A stretch of DNA of 43,977 nt, taken from Candidatus Hydrogenedentota bacterium (GTDB lineage Bacteria; Hydrogenedentota; Hydrogenedentia; Hydrogenedentales; SLHB01). The position numbers were made by a program, and so were the translations under genes. The stretch is from positions 1 to 43,977 of the forward strand of contig CAIYET010000401.1 of the NCBI GenBank assembly GCA_903925285.1. The letters are read 5' to 3'. The notes below the pieces were generated by a model. The model did not search any database and was not told the DNA's origin. It saw nothing but the letters and a program-made list of their open reading frames with translations. Shown one piece after another: positions 43,678 to 43,977 of the stretch (the stretch's first letter is position 1; the number at the start of each line of letters is the position of its first letter).

Positions 43678-43977
43678 ATGAGTAAAACCCCGCAAATATC
43701 ACCCCGTCTTCCGAAGCTCTGTAGACACAAAGCATCCAACCGCGCCTACGTCGCGTTGAATGGAAAGCGCACCTACTTGGGTGCCTTTGGTTCGCCGGAA
43801 GCGACCCAACGGTATGCTGCTGCCATCGCCGAATGGCTGGCCGCTGGCCGCAACGAGACCATCGCGCCGGAAGAGATCACTGTAGGCGAGGGCACAGCCC
43901 GATATCTCGCATGGGCAAACAGTCGCTACGCTGCACCCGACCTATGGCACATCAAGACGGCCACGCGCGATCTCAAT
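43678..43977 (+). CDS. Tyrosine recombinase/integrase, partial N-terminus (runs off the window)
   Basis: The first 100 residues of an integrase-like protein; the rest lies beyond the window. NRAYVALNGKRTYLGAFGSP is the short beta-hairpin typical of N-terminal DNA-binding regions in site-specific integrases, and EITVGEGTARYLAWANSRYA looks like the start of the core-binding SAM-like region. The catalytic R-H-R-Y domain is not in view, so the assignment rests on the N-terminus. The ATG at 43678 follows GGAAAGGA at 43660-43667. It begins 119 bases after the tRNA-His and points away from it, as in genetic elements inserted at tRNA 3' ends. Confidence 0.7.
   Translation, partial: MSKTPQISPRLPKLCRHKASNRAYVALNGKRTYLGAFGSPEATQRYAAAIAEWLAAGRNETIAPEEITVGEGTARYLAWANSRYAAPDLWHIKTATRDLN

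Overview
The window reads as chromosomal DNA of a diderm (Gram-negative type) bacterium of moderately high GC content. It has LPS-export genes (lptB with lptA-like and lptC-like genes), LPS-type glycosyltransferases, a GDP-deoxyhexose pair, and several secreted or surface proteins. Two of these proteins end in a Pro/Gly, hydrophobic, Arg-rich tail of the kind that anchors or sorts envelope proteins. These features, the UroD-like, VCBS/FG-GAP, beta-propeller and SGNH genes, and the many 7-bp tandem repeats suggest the Planctomycetota/Hydrogenedentota neighbourhood. That placement is an inference from style, not a phylogenetic result.

Layout. 1-3023 (+): a UroD-like protein, a membrane TPR protein and a DapA/NanA-family aldolase. 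3067-8928 (-): a tight run of GT2, lptB, lptA-like, lptC-like, coaX, nadC and a GT9 heptosyltransferase-like gene; several overlap by 4 bp. 9056-10998 (-): an epimerase/reductase and gmd. 11204-16728 (-): secreted serine hydrolase, SGNH hydrolase and VCBS-repeat protein. 16984-18024 (+): PilZ plus degenerate receiver. 18062-19648 (-): RlmI-like methyltransferase and a small membrane protein. 19903-24697 (-): a four-gene cassette of patatin, caspase-like protease, an unrecognised protein and a ComEC-like metallo-beta-lactamase-fold hydrolase. 25066-30768 (+): aminotransferase, SagB-like oxidoreductase, then ECF sigma factor, anti-sigma factor and a large exported DUF4097-like protein. 30959-34804 (-): a 13-repeat surface propeller protein and an alpha/beta hydrolase. 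35063-41248 (+): DUF3810 protein, lysophospholipase, then a promoter and FMN riboswitch driving ribD-ribE-ribBA-ribH-nusB. 41390-43339 (-): a secreted toroid plus BNR protein. 43482-end (+): tRNA-His followed by the start of a tyrosine-recombinase gene, probably the edge of an integrated element.

The best candidate for an undescribed system is the 19903-24697 cassette. A membrane-lipid hydrolase, a caspase-fold protease, an unknown two-part protein and a soluble MBL hydrolase are translated as one unit. No CBASS cyclase, CRISPR gene or STAND NTPase lies beside them. The architecture resembles regulated cell-suicide or defence modules but I cannot match it to a named one.

The second theme is a family of heptanucleotide tandem repeats with different unit sequences but the same 7-bp period. 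Most are arranged as inverted arms. They sit at nearly every gene border and in places supply a start codon, a stop codon or an in-frame protein segment.
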